Assembly (NCBI GenBank): GCA_910579185.1
Contig: CAJTTG010000003.1
Coordinates: 1 to 64,000, forward strand
Source: an uncultured Muribaculaceae bacterium
GTDB lineage: Bacteria > Bacteroidota > Bacteroidia > Bacteroidales > Muribaculaceae
Direction of reading: 5' to 3'
Length of the DNA stretch: 64,000 bases
The notes under the pieces were generated by a model. That model made no database searches. It had not been told where the DNA came from and was given only the letters and a program-made list of their open reading frames with translations. Positions 7,597-16,057 of the stretch are shown in pieces. Position 1 is the stretch's first letter, and the number at the start of each line of letters is the position of its first letter. The translations under genes and the position numbers were made by a program.

Positions 7597-8769
7597 TTAC
7601 GTTTCGCTCGGACGCGGCATGCCGCAGTCCCTACCGGCGTATCTCTCCAACTCTCTGAAAATCTCCATCCACCGGGTCATTATCTTGTCGGGATCGAAGC
7701 GCTTGGCCTGTCGACGGGCTTCCGCGCCCATCCTGACGCGCAGGTCGGCATCGGACATCAGTTGGCTCAACCGGTCGGCAAACGTGGCAGTGTCGCCCTG
7801 TGGTGTGATGAATCCGTCAGATCCGTCGGTCACAACGTCGCGTGGCCCACATTTGCAGTCCATAGCCACGATGGGCAGTCCGCATGCCTGACCCTCGATC
7901 AGAGCCATCGGCAAGCCCTCGTAGCGCGATGTCATGGCCAGAATGGAGGCTTCGCGGTATTTAGCCGGCATGTCGGAGCAGCCGGAGGTCATAACTACGC
8001 TGTCGGCCACGCCGTTTTCCTCGATCTGCCGCTTCAGCTCATCGTGCTGTTCGCCCGAACCGACAATCTCAAGTGTCCATCCCGGATTGGCGGCCACAGC
8101 ATCGCGCCATGCATCTATCAGCCGGTCGAAACCTTTCTGATGCGACAATCGTCCGACGGCAAGCACTTTGCGCTGCGACAGATCGGCCGCAGCCGGTGCC
8201 TCGAACGGCACGGCATTGGGGATTGCCTCGATTCCGGGAACATCGGGCCAGTAGCCCATGTCCTCCCGGGTCAGTGTCACAAACCGGTCATAGCGGCGTG
8301 CCGTGCGCAGATCGCCACGTGAGCGCAGACGGTCGGCGATCGCCCACACGCCCGTGCGCCCGTATTGCAGGCGTTTGAACCGCGAGAAATGCACCTCGAG
8401 CAATTTCCTGCTACCATCCTTGATATCAGGCAGTAAAGCGGCCTCGTTGCAGAACATGGAGACTGTTATGTCGGCTTTCTCGCGGCGCAGGAGTGCCGAG
8501 AGGCGGCGGCGGTGACGCCACTGTCGCAGGGGATATCCGATCAATTTGTTGAGGAATCCGCGGCCATTGTTGGCTTCATAGTTTATGCCGAGGTCGATGT
8601 GGCGCACGCGCTTGTCGAATTCGAAAAACGGCTTGCGTCCGCATTGGTCGGAGGTGACCACGATGCATTCAACGCCGGCATGGCGCGTAAGCCAGTTGAC
8701 CTTGTTGGCCAACACCCGTTCCATTCCGCCGCTGTTGTAGGTCGCGGCTATGCAGTAGATTATTTTCAT
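7597..8769 (-). CDS. Glycosyltransferase family 4 (390 aa) with a repeat-derived C-terminal tail
   Basis: This is a GT4 enzyme with the N-terminal SGGMERVL loop, VLAVGRLSHQKGFDRLI at the start of the donor domain, and TSRYEGLPMALIEGQACGLPIVA as the E-x7-E motif. Family members act on UDP- or GDP-sugars; specificity is not predictable here. The final residues, from about ELERYAG to the stop, are encoded by a C/T tract followed by an inverted module B hairpin (7608-7660). The natural C-terminus has therefore been replaced or extended by repeat sequence. The start overlaps the Wzy stop by 4 nt. Confidence 0.9.
   Translation of the reverse strand: MKIIYCIAATYNSGGMERVLANKVNWLTRHAGVECIVVTSDQCGRKPFFEFDKRVRHIDLGINYEANNGRGFLNKLIGYPLRQWRHRRRLSALLRREKADITVSMFCNEAALLPDIKDGSRKLLEVHFSRFKRLQYGRTGVWAIADRLRSRGDLRTARRYDRFVTLTREDMGYWPDVPGIEAIPNAVPFEAPAAADLSQRKVLAVGRLSHQKGFDRLIDAWRDAVAANPGWTLEIVGSGEQHDELKRQIEENGVADSVVMTSGCSDMPAKYREASILAMTSRYEGLPMALIEGQACGLPIVAMDCKCGPRDVVTDGSDGFITPQGDTATFADRLSQLMSDADLRVRMGAEARRQAKRFDPDKIMTRWMEIFRELERYAGRDCGMPRPSET
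7608..7660. repeat. Inverted module B plus C/T tract, coding for the end of a glycosyltransferase
   Basis: Bases 7610-7634 are module B in the opposite orientation with palindrome GCGGCATGCCGC. Compared with GCGCCATGGCGC elsewhere, one base pair is swapped on both arms. The adjacent C/T tract (7638-7660) is shorter. Together they encode the last ~18 residues of the GT4 enzyme. Confidence 0.8.
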
Positions 8770-10076
8770 TGTTTGAGAGGTGGAAGTCCGTTAAGCCGTC
8801 GCTCAAAGTCCATGTTCTCACCCGGATTAAGCATCAGGAACAGGGCGAATATCATGAATTGGTCAGTCGACACTTTGAACCAGATTGCAAAATTGACCAA
8901 GAGCAGGAACACGAACATGCGCTTGTAGCCCGGCGACAGCTTGATACAGAAGATTCCGGCGTAGATAATGAATAGCGAGAATGCTAATAGTCCGGGTAAT
9001 CCGAAATAGAAGATGAAACGCAGGTAACCCACGTCGGTACCCATGTACCATCCCTCAACGTATTTTCCTACATAGTAGGGGTCGACGTTGTGTGGATTGG
9101 CGAAATATCCGTCTCCTATCAGCCATGTCTTTAACGTTTCGGGATAGACATACATGCTTTCCAGGGTGTTGTTCGAAGCGACATCCCATTTGCCTTTCTC
9201 CACCAGAGAGAAGAAGCCCTCGAAACCGAAGCGAAGATGCTCCTGAAACACCTCTGAACTCTGGTAATAGACAGACGTAATGCCTATGCCGAGAACTCCT
9301 ACTAACGCGACCCACCCTGCTACTTTATAGGTCTTTTTGCGCCTTTCGCGTGAATATCCGATGGTCAGATTGTAGGCCATGAATACCAAAGCGAGCACCA
9401 AGCCTATGGTTGTTGTACGTGCAATGATATTGCCTACCACGGTAATGAATATGAATGATGCGATGTAAATGGGAATATAACGGCTAAGGCGTGTGCGGCT
9501 GATGTGGGTGATGATAGCCACTATGATAACTAATATAGATGAGAATCGTGCTCCGGCGGTGTCGAGATTAGCTCCGAATCCATATACTCGCTTTACAGAG
9601 TCAAGCCATATATGTCCGATATCGAAATATGTAATTGTAAATGCCTTTATGCTTGGATATGAGTCGAATAACAGGGCAGTTAAGCACTGGAACACCCCTA
9701 CTGCCACCATATAGTTACCTATGAGGATTATGGAGGCGGTGCCGTGGACTTTGCGGATAAGGCAGACCACGGCATAGGCACCGCCTACCCACACCCACAT
9801 CGAAATGATGTATGAGCAGTATGCATAGTCGGGCGTGGAGTTGTAGGTCACGGAAAGAACCGCTAAAAATGATATCAGCAGCGCGCCGAGTGAAAGCCAT
9901 GCCATCGGTTTGCTAAGCCCCTGCTCGCGGTGGCGCGGCAGGTTGATGATGAACAGAACCAGGCCGACTGCTGCCAGCATCATCTTTGAGTGACCATGAA
10001 TCCCTCGTATGCCGATTGGAAACATGTAGAAGCTCGTAACGAGCATTGTCAGTGATGTTAAAATCGCTTTAACCAT
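8766..10076 (-). CDS. O-antigen/capsule repeat-unit polymerase (Wzy-like)
   Basis: This 436-aa integral membrane protein has about 10-12 hydrophobic segments throughout and a large periplasmic-type hydrophilic stretch around residues 265-345. That is the usual architecture of Wzy and O-antigen ligase family proteins. Wzy proteins share little sequence, so the call rests on topology, length and position among glycosyltransferases in a locus that also encodes a Wzx flippase. It would join lipid-linked repeat units at the periplasmic face. The gene starts 18 nt downstream of the preceding glycosyltransferase and overlaps the next by 4 nt. Confidence 0.8.
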   Translation of the reverse strand: MVKAILTSLTMLVTSFYMFPIGIRGIHGHSKMMLAAVGLVLFIINLPRHREQGLSKPMAWLSLGALLISFLAVLSVTYNSTPDYAYCSYIISMWVWVGGAYAVVCLIRKVHGTASIILIGNYMVAVGVFQCLTALLFDSYPSIKAFTITYFDIGHIWLDSVKRVYGFGANLDTAGARFSSILVIIVAIITHISRTRLSRYIPIYIASFIFITVVGNIIARTTTIGLVLALVFMAYNLTIGYSRERRKKTYKVAGWVALVGVLGIGITSVYYQSSEVFQEHLRFGFEGFFSLVEKGKWDVASNNTLESMYVYPETLKTWLIGDGYFANPHNVDPYYVGKYVEGWYMGTDVGYLRFIFYFGLPGLLAFSLFIIYAGIFCIKLSPGYKRMFVFLLLVNFAIWFKVSTDQFMIFALFLMLNPGENMDFERRLNGLPPLKQ

Positions 10077-10094
10077 CTATGTGTGATTGTTTTG

Positions 10095-11153
10095 TTATCT
10101 TTTTTGAATCATTTCCAAAGCCATGGCATAGAGAGCTACCAATGGTCGCAGTCCAATGGCGGCGCAACGCTGTGCCACGCGGCTGTGACCCGACATGTGG
10201 TGGTTCTCGCCGATCCTGCGGTTGGCTTCCGGCCACCATTCGCGCCACAATTGCCATCCACGGCGGCGTGGACGCATCAGCAGGAATGGAAATTTAACCT
10301 GCAATTTGAAGAAATCCATCTCCGCGGCCATCGCCGGATCATGTGATAAGACGAAATCAGCCGTGCGCTCAACGTTGAAGCGCAGGTCCACCAGATGCCG
10401 CTCGCTGTAGGCTTGCGTCATGGCTGCTGTGTTTGTACGCCGGTAGTGGTAGAGCGGTCGTGCCACGTGTGCTGTCTTTTGGCAACATGTTGCAGCCATG
10501 ATCATTGTCATATCCTCACCCATGGCGTGGCCGTCGGGAAATCGTATATTGTTGTCGGTGAATATGCTGCGTCGGGTCAGCTTATTCCACACGTTGTATT
10601 TCATCGCGCCGCCGAGCATCGCCACGGTTGCTTCTCGGGCATCGCTGATAGAGGGTTGTGGCATAGGGCGTTCGCTGTTTTCGCCAGTGAGATACCAGTC
10701 ACACCACACCATGTCGGCTCCCGATCGTTCCGCCTCGGCGAGCTGCGATTCCAGCATGTCGCATTCGGGAAAATCGTCGCTGTCTATATGGCACACCCAT
10801 TCTCCCCGGGCTGCGTCCATGCCGGTGTTGCGAGCGGTTGGCAGACCGCGGTTGGATTCGTGGGTCAGGATCTTCACCTGAGATGCACGGTCGGGGTAGT
10901 CGGCTATGGTTTTACGTACAATCTCCATGCTGCCGTCGGGAGTGGCATCGTCCACAAAAATGAACTCAACCCCCTCGCGCAGAGTCTGTTCCATGAGCCC
11001 ACGCACGCACCGCTCCACAAACCGCTCCACTCCGTAGACCGGCACAACCACCGACACCCGGACAGGCTCGAGCCTGTTATACGGGCGTGGGTTGCCGCAG
11101 TCCCTACCATCTGTTGGTAGCACAGAACCGTTATTGTAAGTCTCTTTGATCAT
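10095..11153 (-). CDS. Glycosyltransferase family 2 with a repeat-derived N-terminus
   Basis: GT-A fold enzyme: VSVVVPVYGVERFVERC opens the nucleotide-binding region, FIFVDDATPDGS follows, and the DxD-like metal site is CHIDSDDFPE. An additional ED motif lies in MGEDMTMI. It should add one sugar to the lipid-linked repeat unit. The conserved domain begins about 30 residues after the chosen ATG. The residues before it include GRDCGNPRP, which is module B of the repeat translated in the same frame as the tail of the GT4 enzyme at 7597. The ATG at 11153 overlaps the transposase stop. An ATG at 11204 or a GTG at the start of the GT2 domain are alternatives. Confidence 0.85.
   Translation of the reverse strand: MIKETYNNGSVLPTDGRDCGNPRPYNRLEPVRVSVVVPVYGVERFVERCVRGLMEQTLREGVEFIFVDDATPDGSMEIVRKTIADYPDRASQVKILTHESNRGLPTARNTGMDAARGEWVCHIDSDDFPECDMLESQLAEAERSGADMVWCDWYLTGENSERPMPQPSISDAREATVAMLGGAMKYNVWNKLTRRSIFTDNNIRFPDGHAMGEDMTMIMAATCCQKTAHVARPLYHYRRTNTAAMTQAYSERHLVDLRFNVERTADFVLSHDPAMAAEMDFFKLQVKFPFLLMRPRRRGWQLWREWWPEANRRIGENHHMSGHSRVAQRCAAIGLRPLVALYAMALEMIQKR
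11083..11108. repeat. Degenerate inverted module B inside a GT2 coding region
   Basis: The sequence around the GCAGTCCCTACC core matches 7618-7635 and 60-74. It encodes GRDCGNPRP in the N-terminal part of the GT2 protein. Confidence 0.65.
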
Positions 11154-11574
11154 ATTGCAATTCTGCATACTGATACATGGAAATAAGTTCTTGATCAACA
11201 GCATTGCCGAGATGGTGGGTGTGTTGACTTTTTATATATTCAATTACGCGATATTTTTGTTCAGGAGCTATAGTGCATGCATAGTAATCAGCAGCCCATC
11301 CACGGAATTGAATGAAATGTTCATTTGTGCGTATCCAACCACTTGATCTTCCTTTGATATTCTGCATCAGAACGGACAGGGAAACCGATGGGTGAAGATT
11401 TATCAGCATGTGGATGTGGTTTTGAATGCCTCCGATACGCAATAGATCGCATTTCATTTTTTTAAGTTCTGACCATATAAACCTATACACATCGTCACAA
11501 TAATCAAGCGGAAGTGTCATCTCTCTGTATTTTGTGCAAAATACAATATGGTAATAGGCTGTTACTTTACTCAT
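11131..11574 (-). mobile_element. tnpA: IS200/IS605-family (Y1, HUH) transposase TnpA-like
   Basis: The 147-aa protein is a single-domain Y1 transposase. The HUH metal motif is His53-Ile-His55 in GGIQNHIHMLINLHPS. The catalytic tyrosine is probably Tyr113 in VIEYIKSQHTHH. The N-terminus has the usual YHIVFCTKYRE. Length and motifs fit IS200-type TnpA or its REP-associated relatives. There is no TnpB. A cluster of short palindromes lies directly upstream (11618-11882), as expected for a transposase that recognises hairpins. Its C-terminus overlaps the start of the GT2 gene, so the element seems to have landed at the 5' end of that gene. It looks intact. Confidence 0.88.
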
Positions 11575-11617
11575 GTCGTTTTATTTTGTGGATTGGCATT
11601 TGATGATTTAATATGGC

Positions 11618-11882
11618 GTCCCTCCGGGACTGATTTTGCTGCTGTTGTCAACCCCGGGCTGAAGCCCGGGGATATCCATAATAAAGTGTCTCCGACACAA
11701 GCTGGGCAGCTCCGATGCATTTGGCTATGAGGAAGCTGTATGCAGATATTGCGATGGGTATATTGCAGGGAGCGAGAGAGGCGGCTCAGTTAGGGATGAG
11801 TGCCGGAGGCACAATGTTATGAGAAAACCATGGGCTTTAGCCCGTGGGTATGAGAGACGTATGGCATGCGTGCCGGAGGTAC
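11618..11882. repeat. Cluster of alternating REP-like palindromes upstream of tnpA
   Basis: Two hairpin types alternate. Type 1 has 5-bp stems around TCC or GGA: GTCCC-TCC-GGGAC (11618-11630), GTGTC-TCC-GACAC (11686-11698), GTGCC-GGA-GGCAC (11800-11812) and GTGCC-GGA-GGTAC (11870-11882). Type 2 is longer: a GC-rich palindrome with a GGGCTGAAGCCC core at 11652-11671 and one with a GGGCTTTAGCCC core at 11828-11847. Stems differ between copies yet stay paired. No gene is seen in 11575-11886. Confidence 0.75.
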
Positions 11883-11886
11883 GCAG

Positions 11887-12717
11887 TTATAATATGACAT
11901 TTTCTGTCGGGCGTTTGCGAGCGAACCAGCGGTCAGAGTGCCGGGCTTCGGCGATCATTGCCGGTGTCAGTGGCATCAGTTGCCCGTTCTCCCAGCGGAT
12001 CCACCGTCGGTTACCCCTGAATTCATCGGTGGTGTCATATAGCCTACCCCAAAATTCCGACTCCCGGCAAATGGTCTGAAACACCATTTCATCAGGGCAA
12101 TACGTTCCTTTGAAATATCGTTCCATCTCTGCCTCACGGGTCAGGGCATAGCGAGCGAAAGCGTCCGTGATGCTCCACCATTGCGATCCTTTCACCACTT
12201 CGCCGCGGTAACGCCTGTAGCCCACGGTGCTTTGCGCTATGGCCCATCCACGGCGTAGAGCTTTGATCAGCGGATTGCGCGACTGGAAATGCTTGGAAAA
12301 CAGAAATCTGTGCTGGCTGCGCCAAGCCGTTTCTCCCGGTTTGGCGTTCTGCGCTATGGCTATGAATTCAGTTCCGGTCAGCCGGCTGCATTCCTCGTGG
12401 ATCTCGTCCTGCGATTTTACGGGCATATCGACACCCGACAGCAAATGGTAGTAGGCATAACGTCCCGAGACAGTAGCTGCGCGGAGCAATGCAAACTCGA
12501 TGGCTACCAGCGAATAGTCGCCCCATCGACCGTCAATTCTTTCCGGCAGTACCGTCAGACGGCTCTTGCGGCATCGCAGCTCCCGGCCATCGAACGATGC
12601 TTTTCGGTCGATATGCACAAAAATGTCGTTGCGCTCATCGTCCAGCTCCGCCAAAAGCTTAGCCAACGCCTCAGCTCTCTCGTGAGCCACAATCAAATAC
12701 GCATGTCGGTCAATCAT
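11887..12717 (-). CDS. Core-2/I-branching beta-1,6-GlcNAc-transferase-like glycosyltransferase (GT14)
   Basis: The 276-aa protein begins HAYLIVAHERAEALAKLL and continues with DDERNDIFVHIDRKA, the N-terminal pattern of bacterial GT14 'branch' enzymes. YAYYHLLSGVDMPVKS, a tryptophan-containing GSQWWSIT segment and CPDEMVFQT follow; the last contains the probable catalytic acidic residue region. These enzymes are metal-independent GT-A-like transferases and may add a branching sugar. A paralog with the same motifs is at 13481-14317. The start overlaps the GT25 stop by 4 nt. Confidence 0.85.
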   Translation of the reverse strand: MIDRHAYLIVAHERAEALAKLLAELDDERNDIFVHIDRKASFDGRELRCRKSRLTVLPERIDGRWGDYSLVAIEFALLRAATVSGRYAYYHLLSGVDMPVKSQDEIHEECSRLTGTEFIAIAQNAKPGETAWRSQHRFLFSKHFQSRNPLIKALRRGWAIAQSTVGYRRYRGEVVKGSQWWSITDAFARYALTREAEMERYFKGTYCPDEMVFQTICRESEFWGRLYDTTDEFRGNRRWIRWENGQLMPLTPAMIAEARHSDRWFARKRPTENVIL

Positions 12718-13484
12718 CTTAATCCGGGAACAATTTGTCCGTCGCGAACTTTTATTTTAGACTCGAAATGTCCGGTTGCTTTTAGAATTCGTTTTATAAT
12801 TCCAGTTCTATAAGAGTGCAAAATATTGCTCCATGACATTTTCTTTCGATTGATACCCCATGAGTATTGGTTCACTTCAGAGCCAAGCATCTCCATATCC
12901 AAGTTAGCATCGATTACGTATGGATAGATGGCTTTAAACTTCAAGCCAAGTGATTTGTAAAGCAGCCAATCATCAGCAACATTATAAGGCTTATCAATAG
13001 ATAATATTTTTTGAGCGGCTGCACGGTTAATCATATACGCGTATGTTCCAAGTCCGGAGAATACGTTGACTATTGGTTCATTTTGTTTATAAAACCAATA
13101 ATCCCCAGAAAGGTATAATACGGTAGGAGTTGATGTATCAAGCAATTTGTTAAGGTCAAATTGCTCTAAAATCGATATGTCGCGTATAGGATGGATATCA
13201 TCCTCAAATACTAACGCATATTTTTGATCTGATTTCAATAATTCTCGGTAAAACTTCCTGTGGCTTAGGGTGCAACCTATTTCACCTCCCGATAATTCGC
13301 GTCCATAACGTTTGATGCATCTCGCCATATCAAACTGACTGTCTCGTTCCTTTTCGGTGAATTTGCGACCATCCACCGCATTTAGGAATTCCACATTAAG
13401 AAATTTGTAGGGGGATAATAGGTTTTGCATATATTCCCGTCTTTTAGTTGACGAGGCAAGGTTTACGATGTATGTCTTTATCAT
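12714..13484 (-). CDS. Glycosyltransferase family 25 (LPS-type)
   Basis: The 256-aa protein matches GT25. It has YIVNLASSTKRREYM at the N-terminus, FLNAVDGR, then GEIGCTLSHRKFYRELL and YALVFEDDIHP, the metal-binding acidic motif. Known GT25 members add galactose to lipooligosaccharide, but the donor here is not established. The gene is AT-rich compared with the flanking GC-richer genes. It overlaps both neighbours by 4 nt, so it belongs to a tightly coupled glycosyltransferase block. Confidence 0.88.
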   Translation of the reverse strand: MIKTYIVNLASSTKRREYMQNLLSPYKFLNVEFLNAVDGRKFTEKERDSQFDMARCIKRYGRELSGGEIGCTLSHRKFYRELLKSDQKYALVFEDDIHPIRDISILEQFDLNKLLDTSTPTVLYLSGDYWFYKQNEPIVNVFSGLGTYAYMINRAAAQKILSIDKPYNVADDWLLYKSLGLKFKAIYPYVIDANLDMEMLGSEVNQYSWGINRKKMSWSNILHSYRTGIIKRILKATGHFESKIKVRDGQIVPGLR

Positions 13485-14317
13485 TTTTCTGAATCTATAC
13501 GTTTTATTAGACTTAAGCTTTCCGAGGTGAATTTACGACCGAAAAGGCATCTGGAGGCTTTTATTGTTTCATAGTCTTTTTCAGTTAGTTTTGCAGCATT
13601 TCCATAGTAAAAAGACAGATATGTCAGCTTATCGGTGTACACAATTGGAAGAGATGTACTTTTTAGGGCTGCCGGAATGAAAAACTCGTCGCTACAGAAT
13701 GTTCGTTTAAATCTTTTAGTCAACACTTTTTCTTTGTCGAGAATTGCTTTGACCGCGTTATGGGTTAATGAGCACCATTGCGAAGCCTTTCCGTCGGTAA
13801 ATGAAATGTCGCGTGATATATCAAGCTTTTTTTGAGGATATAAGGCTGCTCGCCAAAGAATATGGTGCCATTTGAAAATGAATTTGTTATGGCTAACAAG
13901 ATTGCGCATGAAAAAGTTTCGATATCCGATCCTCATTTTTATTTCATCTTCAGACACATCCATTGGCATTAGTACACTTGCCGGGAATGTAGTGGAAAAA
14001 TAGCGGTCTATTTCATCCAATGAAACAAGGGGATAATGAACTCCTGAGATGATGTGATAATAATCGTATTTGCCATTCTGATACGCTGCGTTCAGCAGTG
14101 TGTACTCAGCTTTTATTTGAGATACATGGCCCCAGCGAACATCAACTCTGTTTTCAAGTACATATAGCGAAGCTTTCTTGCTATAGAGTTTTGGTAGCTG
14201 TTTTACTTTACTGTCAATATGGACATAAATGTCATTTCTTTCATCGTCGAGGGCATCAATGAGTTGTTGCAGATGCACGAACTCGTTGTGTGCCATTATC
14301 AGATAGGCGTGTCTCAT
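13481..14317 (-). CDS. Core-2/I-branching glycosyltransferase (GT14), second copy
   Basis: This 278-aa protein has the same signatures as the GT14 gene at 11887: AYLIMAHNEFVHLQQL, DDERNDIYVHIDSK, VRWGHVSQIKAEYTLL, YDYYHIISGVHYPLVS, SQWCSLTHNAVK and CSDEFFIPAAL. The two are related but their composition differs strongly: this copy is AT-rich, the other GC-rich. They probably arrived separately rather than by recent duplication. It is coupled by 4-nt overlaps on both sides. Confidence 0.85.
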   Translation of the reverse strand: MRHAYLIMAHNEFVHLQQLIDALDDERNDIYVHIDSKVKQLPKLYSKKASLYVLENRVDVRWGHVSQIKAEYTLLNAAYQNGKYDYYHIISGVHYPLVSLDEIDRYFSTTFPASVLMPMDVSEDEIKMRIGYRNFFMRNLVSHNKFIFKWHHILWRAALYPQKKLDISRDISFTDGKASQWCSLTHNAVKAILDKEKVLTKRFKRTFCSDEFFIPAALKSTSLPIVYTDKLTYLSFYYGNAAKLTEKDYETIKASRCLFGRKFTSESLSLIKRIDSEK

Positions 14318-15222
14318 AGTAAATTTGTAGACGATATGATGGATTTTAATTTATCCGCACCATCTTCGAACTTGTAAGTGAGTTTATGAATGGCTGATCT
14401 TCGGAATATTTCATCAATTGAGGCTATTTTGAAATTTGGATCATTAATGAGTTGTTGCAAGTAATGTGGAGGGCAATCGTTTATTATAGGGCAATTTTTA
14501 GACTGATACTTCGTAGCGATTAGTTCATTGAACAGGATTTGAAAAAAGAAGTAATTTGGTAAGCTTTTTCCACTTCGCCAAAAACTCAATAATATGTTTT
14601 TTAAATCAGAGATGATCGGATTTTGTGGTTTGCAGAAAATAATGCTGTTTAGACATTTGACTTTAAATGATTCTCCCCATCCAAAATAGTATGAGAAAGC
14701 CATGCTCCAGTAATGCTTATTGGTTTCCGATTCGTCGCGTTGGAACATAAAGAAATCCATCTGCCAATATTCCTGGGGAATTGTCCCAGACAGAAATATT
14801 GTTGCATCAAGCCAACATCCGCCGTATGTACTAAGAAGCAGTACTCTCAATAGATCTGAAAAAAAGGCAGGAGTATATTTGTTACGATTATGTGTTATAA
14901 AATCGGGCAAATCAACATACTCGTGTATGTTTGCATCGGAAAGACGTATTATCAAAGTATCTGTTTGATTGCAATGTTTTTCAACAGAGTCGAGACAGAT
15001 TTTGACCATCTCCGGCACATTGTCAAATCCTTGTCCCCAATATTGCCATATAATGTGTTTATCCGGCAGTGTTTTCTTTGGTTTTATCGGATAGTTTATT
15101 CCGTTATTTTCGTTAATTAGCTTTCGGCATAATTTTGCACATTTATTATGCTCGGCTCTAATTTTACAGCTGCGGATCTGCGGCCATAAAATCATTTTTT
15201 TTATTGTAGAAATAATCGTCAT
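14314..15222 (-). CDS. Capsular polysaccharide synthesis glycosyltransferase (Caps_synth/GT32-like)
   Basis: The 302-aa protein shows HIIWQYWGQGFDNVPEMVKICLDSV and later PAFFSDLLRVLLLSTYGGCWLDATIFLSG. This is the GT32-like region in which the GGxWxDxT motif holds the donor and metal site. Similar proteins are annotated as capsular polysaccharide synthesis proteins. The specificity is unknown. AT-rich, with 4-nt overlaps to both neighbours. Confidence 0.82.
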   Translation of the reverse strand: MTIISTIKKMILWPQIRSCKIRAEHNKCAKLCRKLINENNGINYPIKPKKTLPDKHIIWQYWGQGFDNVPEMVKICLDSVEKHCNQTDTLIIRLSDANIHEYVDLPDFITHNRNKYTPAFFSDLLRVLLLSTYGGCWLDATIFLSGTIPQEYWQMDFFMFQRDESETNKHYWSMAFSYYFGWGESFKVKCLNSIIFCKPQNPIISDLKNILLSFWRSGKSLPNYFFFQILFNELIATKYQSKNCPIINDCPPHYLQQLINDPNFKIASIDEIFRRSAIHKLTYKFEDGADKLKSIISSTNLL

Positions 15223-16046
15223 GGATTAATCGGTTGACGTGTTGTTATTTTCCTGAAAATGCCATGAAAAATTCCGAGGGTGAATTTTGTTAGTTTTGCG
15301 AATTTATTTTTCTCCGCAAGAATTATATCACGGTAATTATGAACTATCACAGAACAGATTCTTCGGGTAGTAGTGGATTTAGGAAATTCACGTTTCATCC
15401 AGATCATATTTCTGATCAGGAAATATCTGACAATGGGGGAGTAGTTGTAGACAGTGAAGCCCCAAATTGTTTTTTGTGCATTGCCATATTTTTGCTGAAG
15501 ATTAAATCTGGTCATTACTCTGACTTTCTTGTGGTGTAGATTAACCCAATAGCAAAATTCTTCGTCGACACCATAAATCTGATATTCTTCACGAAAACCA
15601 CCTAATTCATTTAATGCATGAAGATTTAAAAGCATCCCCGATTGAATAACCCATTCTTTATCGATGAATGGAATTGATTTGTCAGGGATAAAATTATTTG
15701 TGTTTGGTGCGAATATTCCAATGTCTGGATTATTGTTGAATCTGTTTGTTTCGGAAATAAATCCAGCGAAATCTTCCCACACTGAATCCTGATCCATTGT
15801 TAGAAGATAGTCATAACCATTTTCCCTGCACCATTGCAAAGCTTGATTAAGGGGCTTTGCAATAAAGTGGTTAGTCTTATCTCCAATCAACTTAATGCCT
15901 GAATATTTTGCTATAATATCGCTGAGGTCATCGTCAGAGTTTTGCCAGATAAGAATCTTATCAACATAATTGTGGATTGCCTCAATATTATTTTGCAATA
16001 ATTCTTTGTCCGGATGATATGTGATTATGATTGTTGCTATTGACAT
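15219..16046 (-). CDS. Glycosyltransferase family 2, rhamnosyltransferase-like
   Basis: The 275-aa protein starts SIATIIITYHPDKELLQNNI. It has LLTMDQDSVWED at the metal site, then WVIQSGMLLNLHALNELGGFREEYQIYGVDEEFCYW, the acceptor-domain pattern of rhamnosyltransferase-like GT2 enzymes. The actual sugar is not proven. It lies 11 nt after the preceding GT2 gene and overlaps the next gene by 4 nt. AT-rich like the rest of the block. Confidence 0.85.
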   Translation of the reverse strand: MSIATIIITYHPDKELLQNNIEAIHNYVDKILIWQNSDDDLSDIIAKYSGIKLIGDKTNHFIAKPLNQALQWCRENGYDYLLTMDQDSVWEDFAGFISETNRFNNNPDIGIFAPNTNNFIPDKSIPFIDKEWVIQSGMLLNLHALNELGGFREEYQIYGVDEEFCYWVNLHHKKVRVMTRFNLQQKYGNAQKTIWGFTVYNYSPIVRYFLIRNMIWMKREFPKSTTTRRICSVIVHNYRDIILAEKNKFAKLTKFTLGIFHGIFRKITTRQPINP

Positions 16047-16057
16047 TTTTTATAGGT

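Noticed and set aside
10395..11120. 241-codon plus-strand frame opposite the GT2 gene
   Set aside because: Antisense of a clear GT2 domain; no recognisable motif.
11131..11886. Complete IS605-type element with TnpB
   Set aside because: No TnpB-like frame with zinc finger or RuvC motifs exists on either side; only the Y1 transposase is present.
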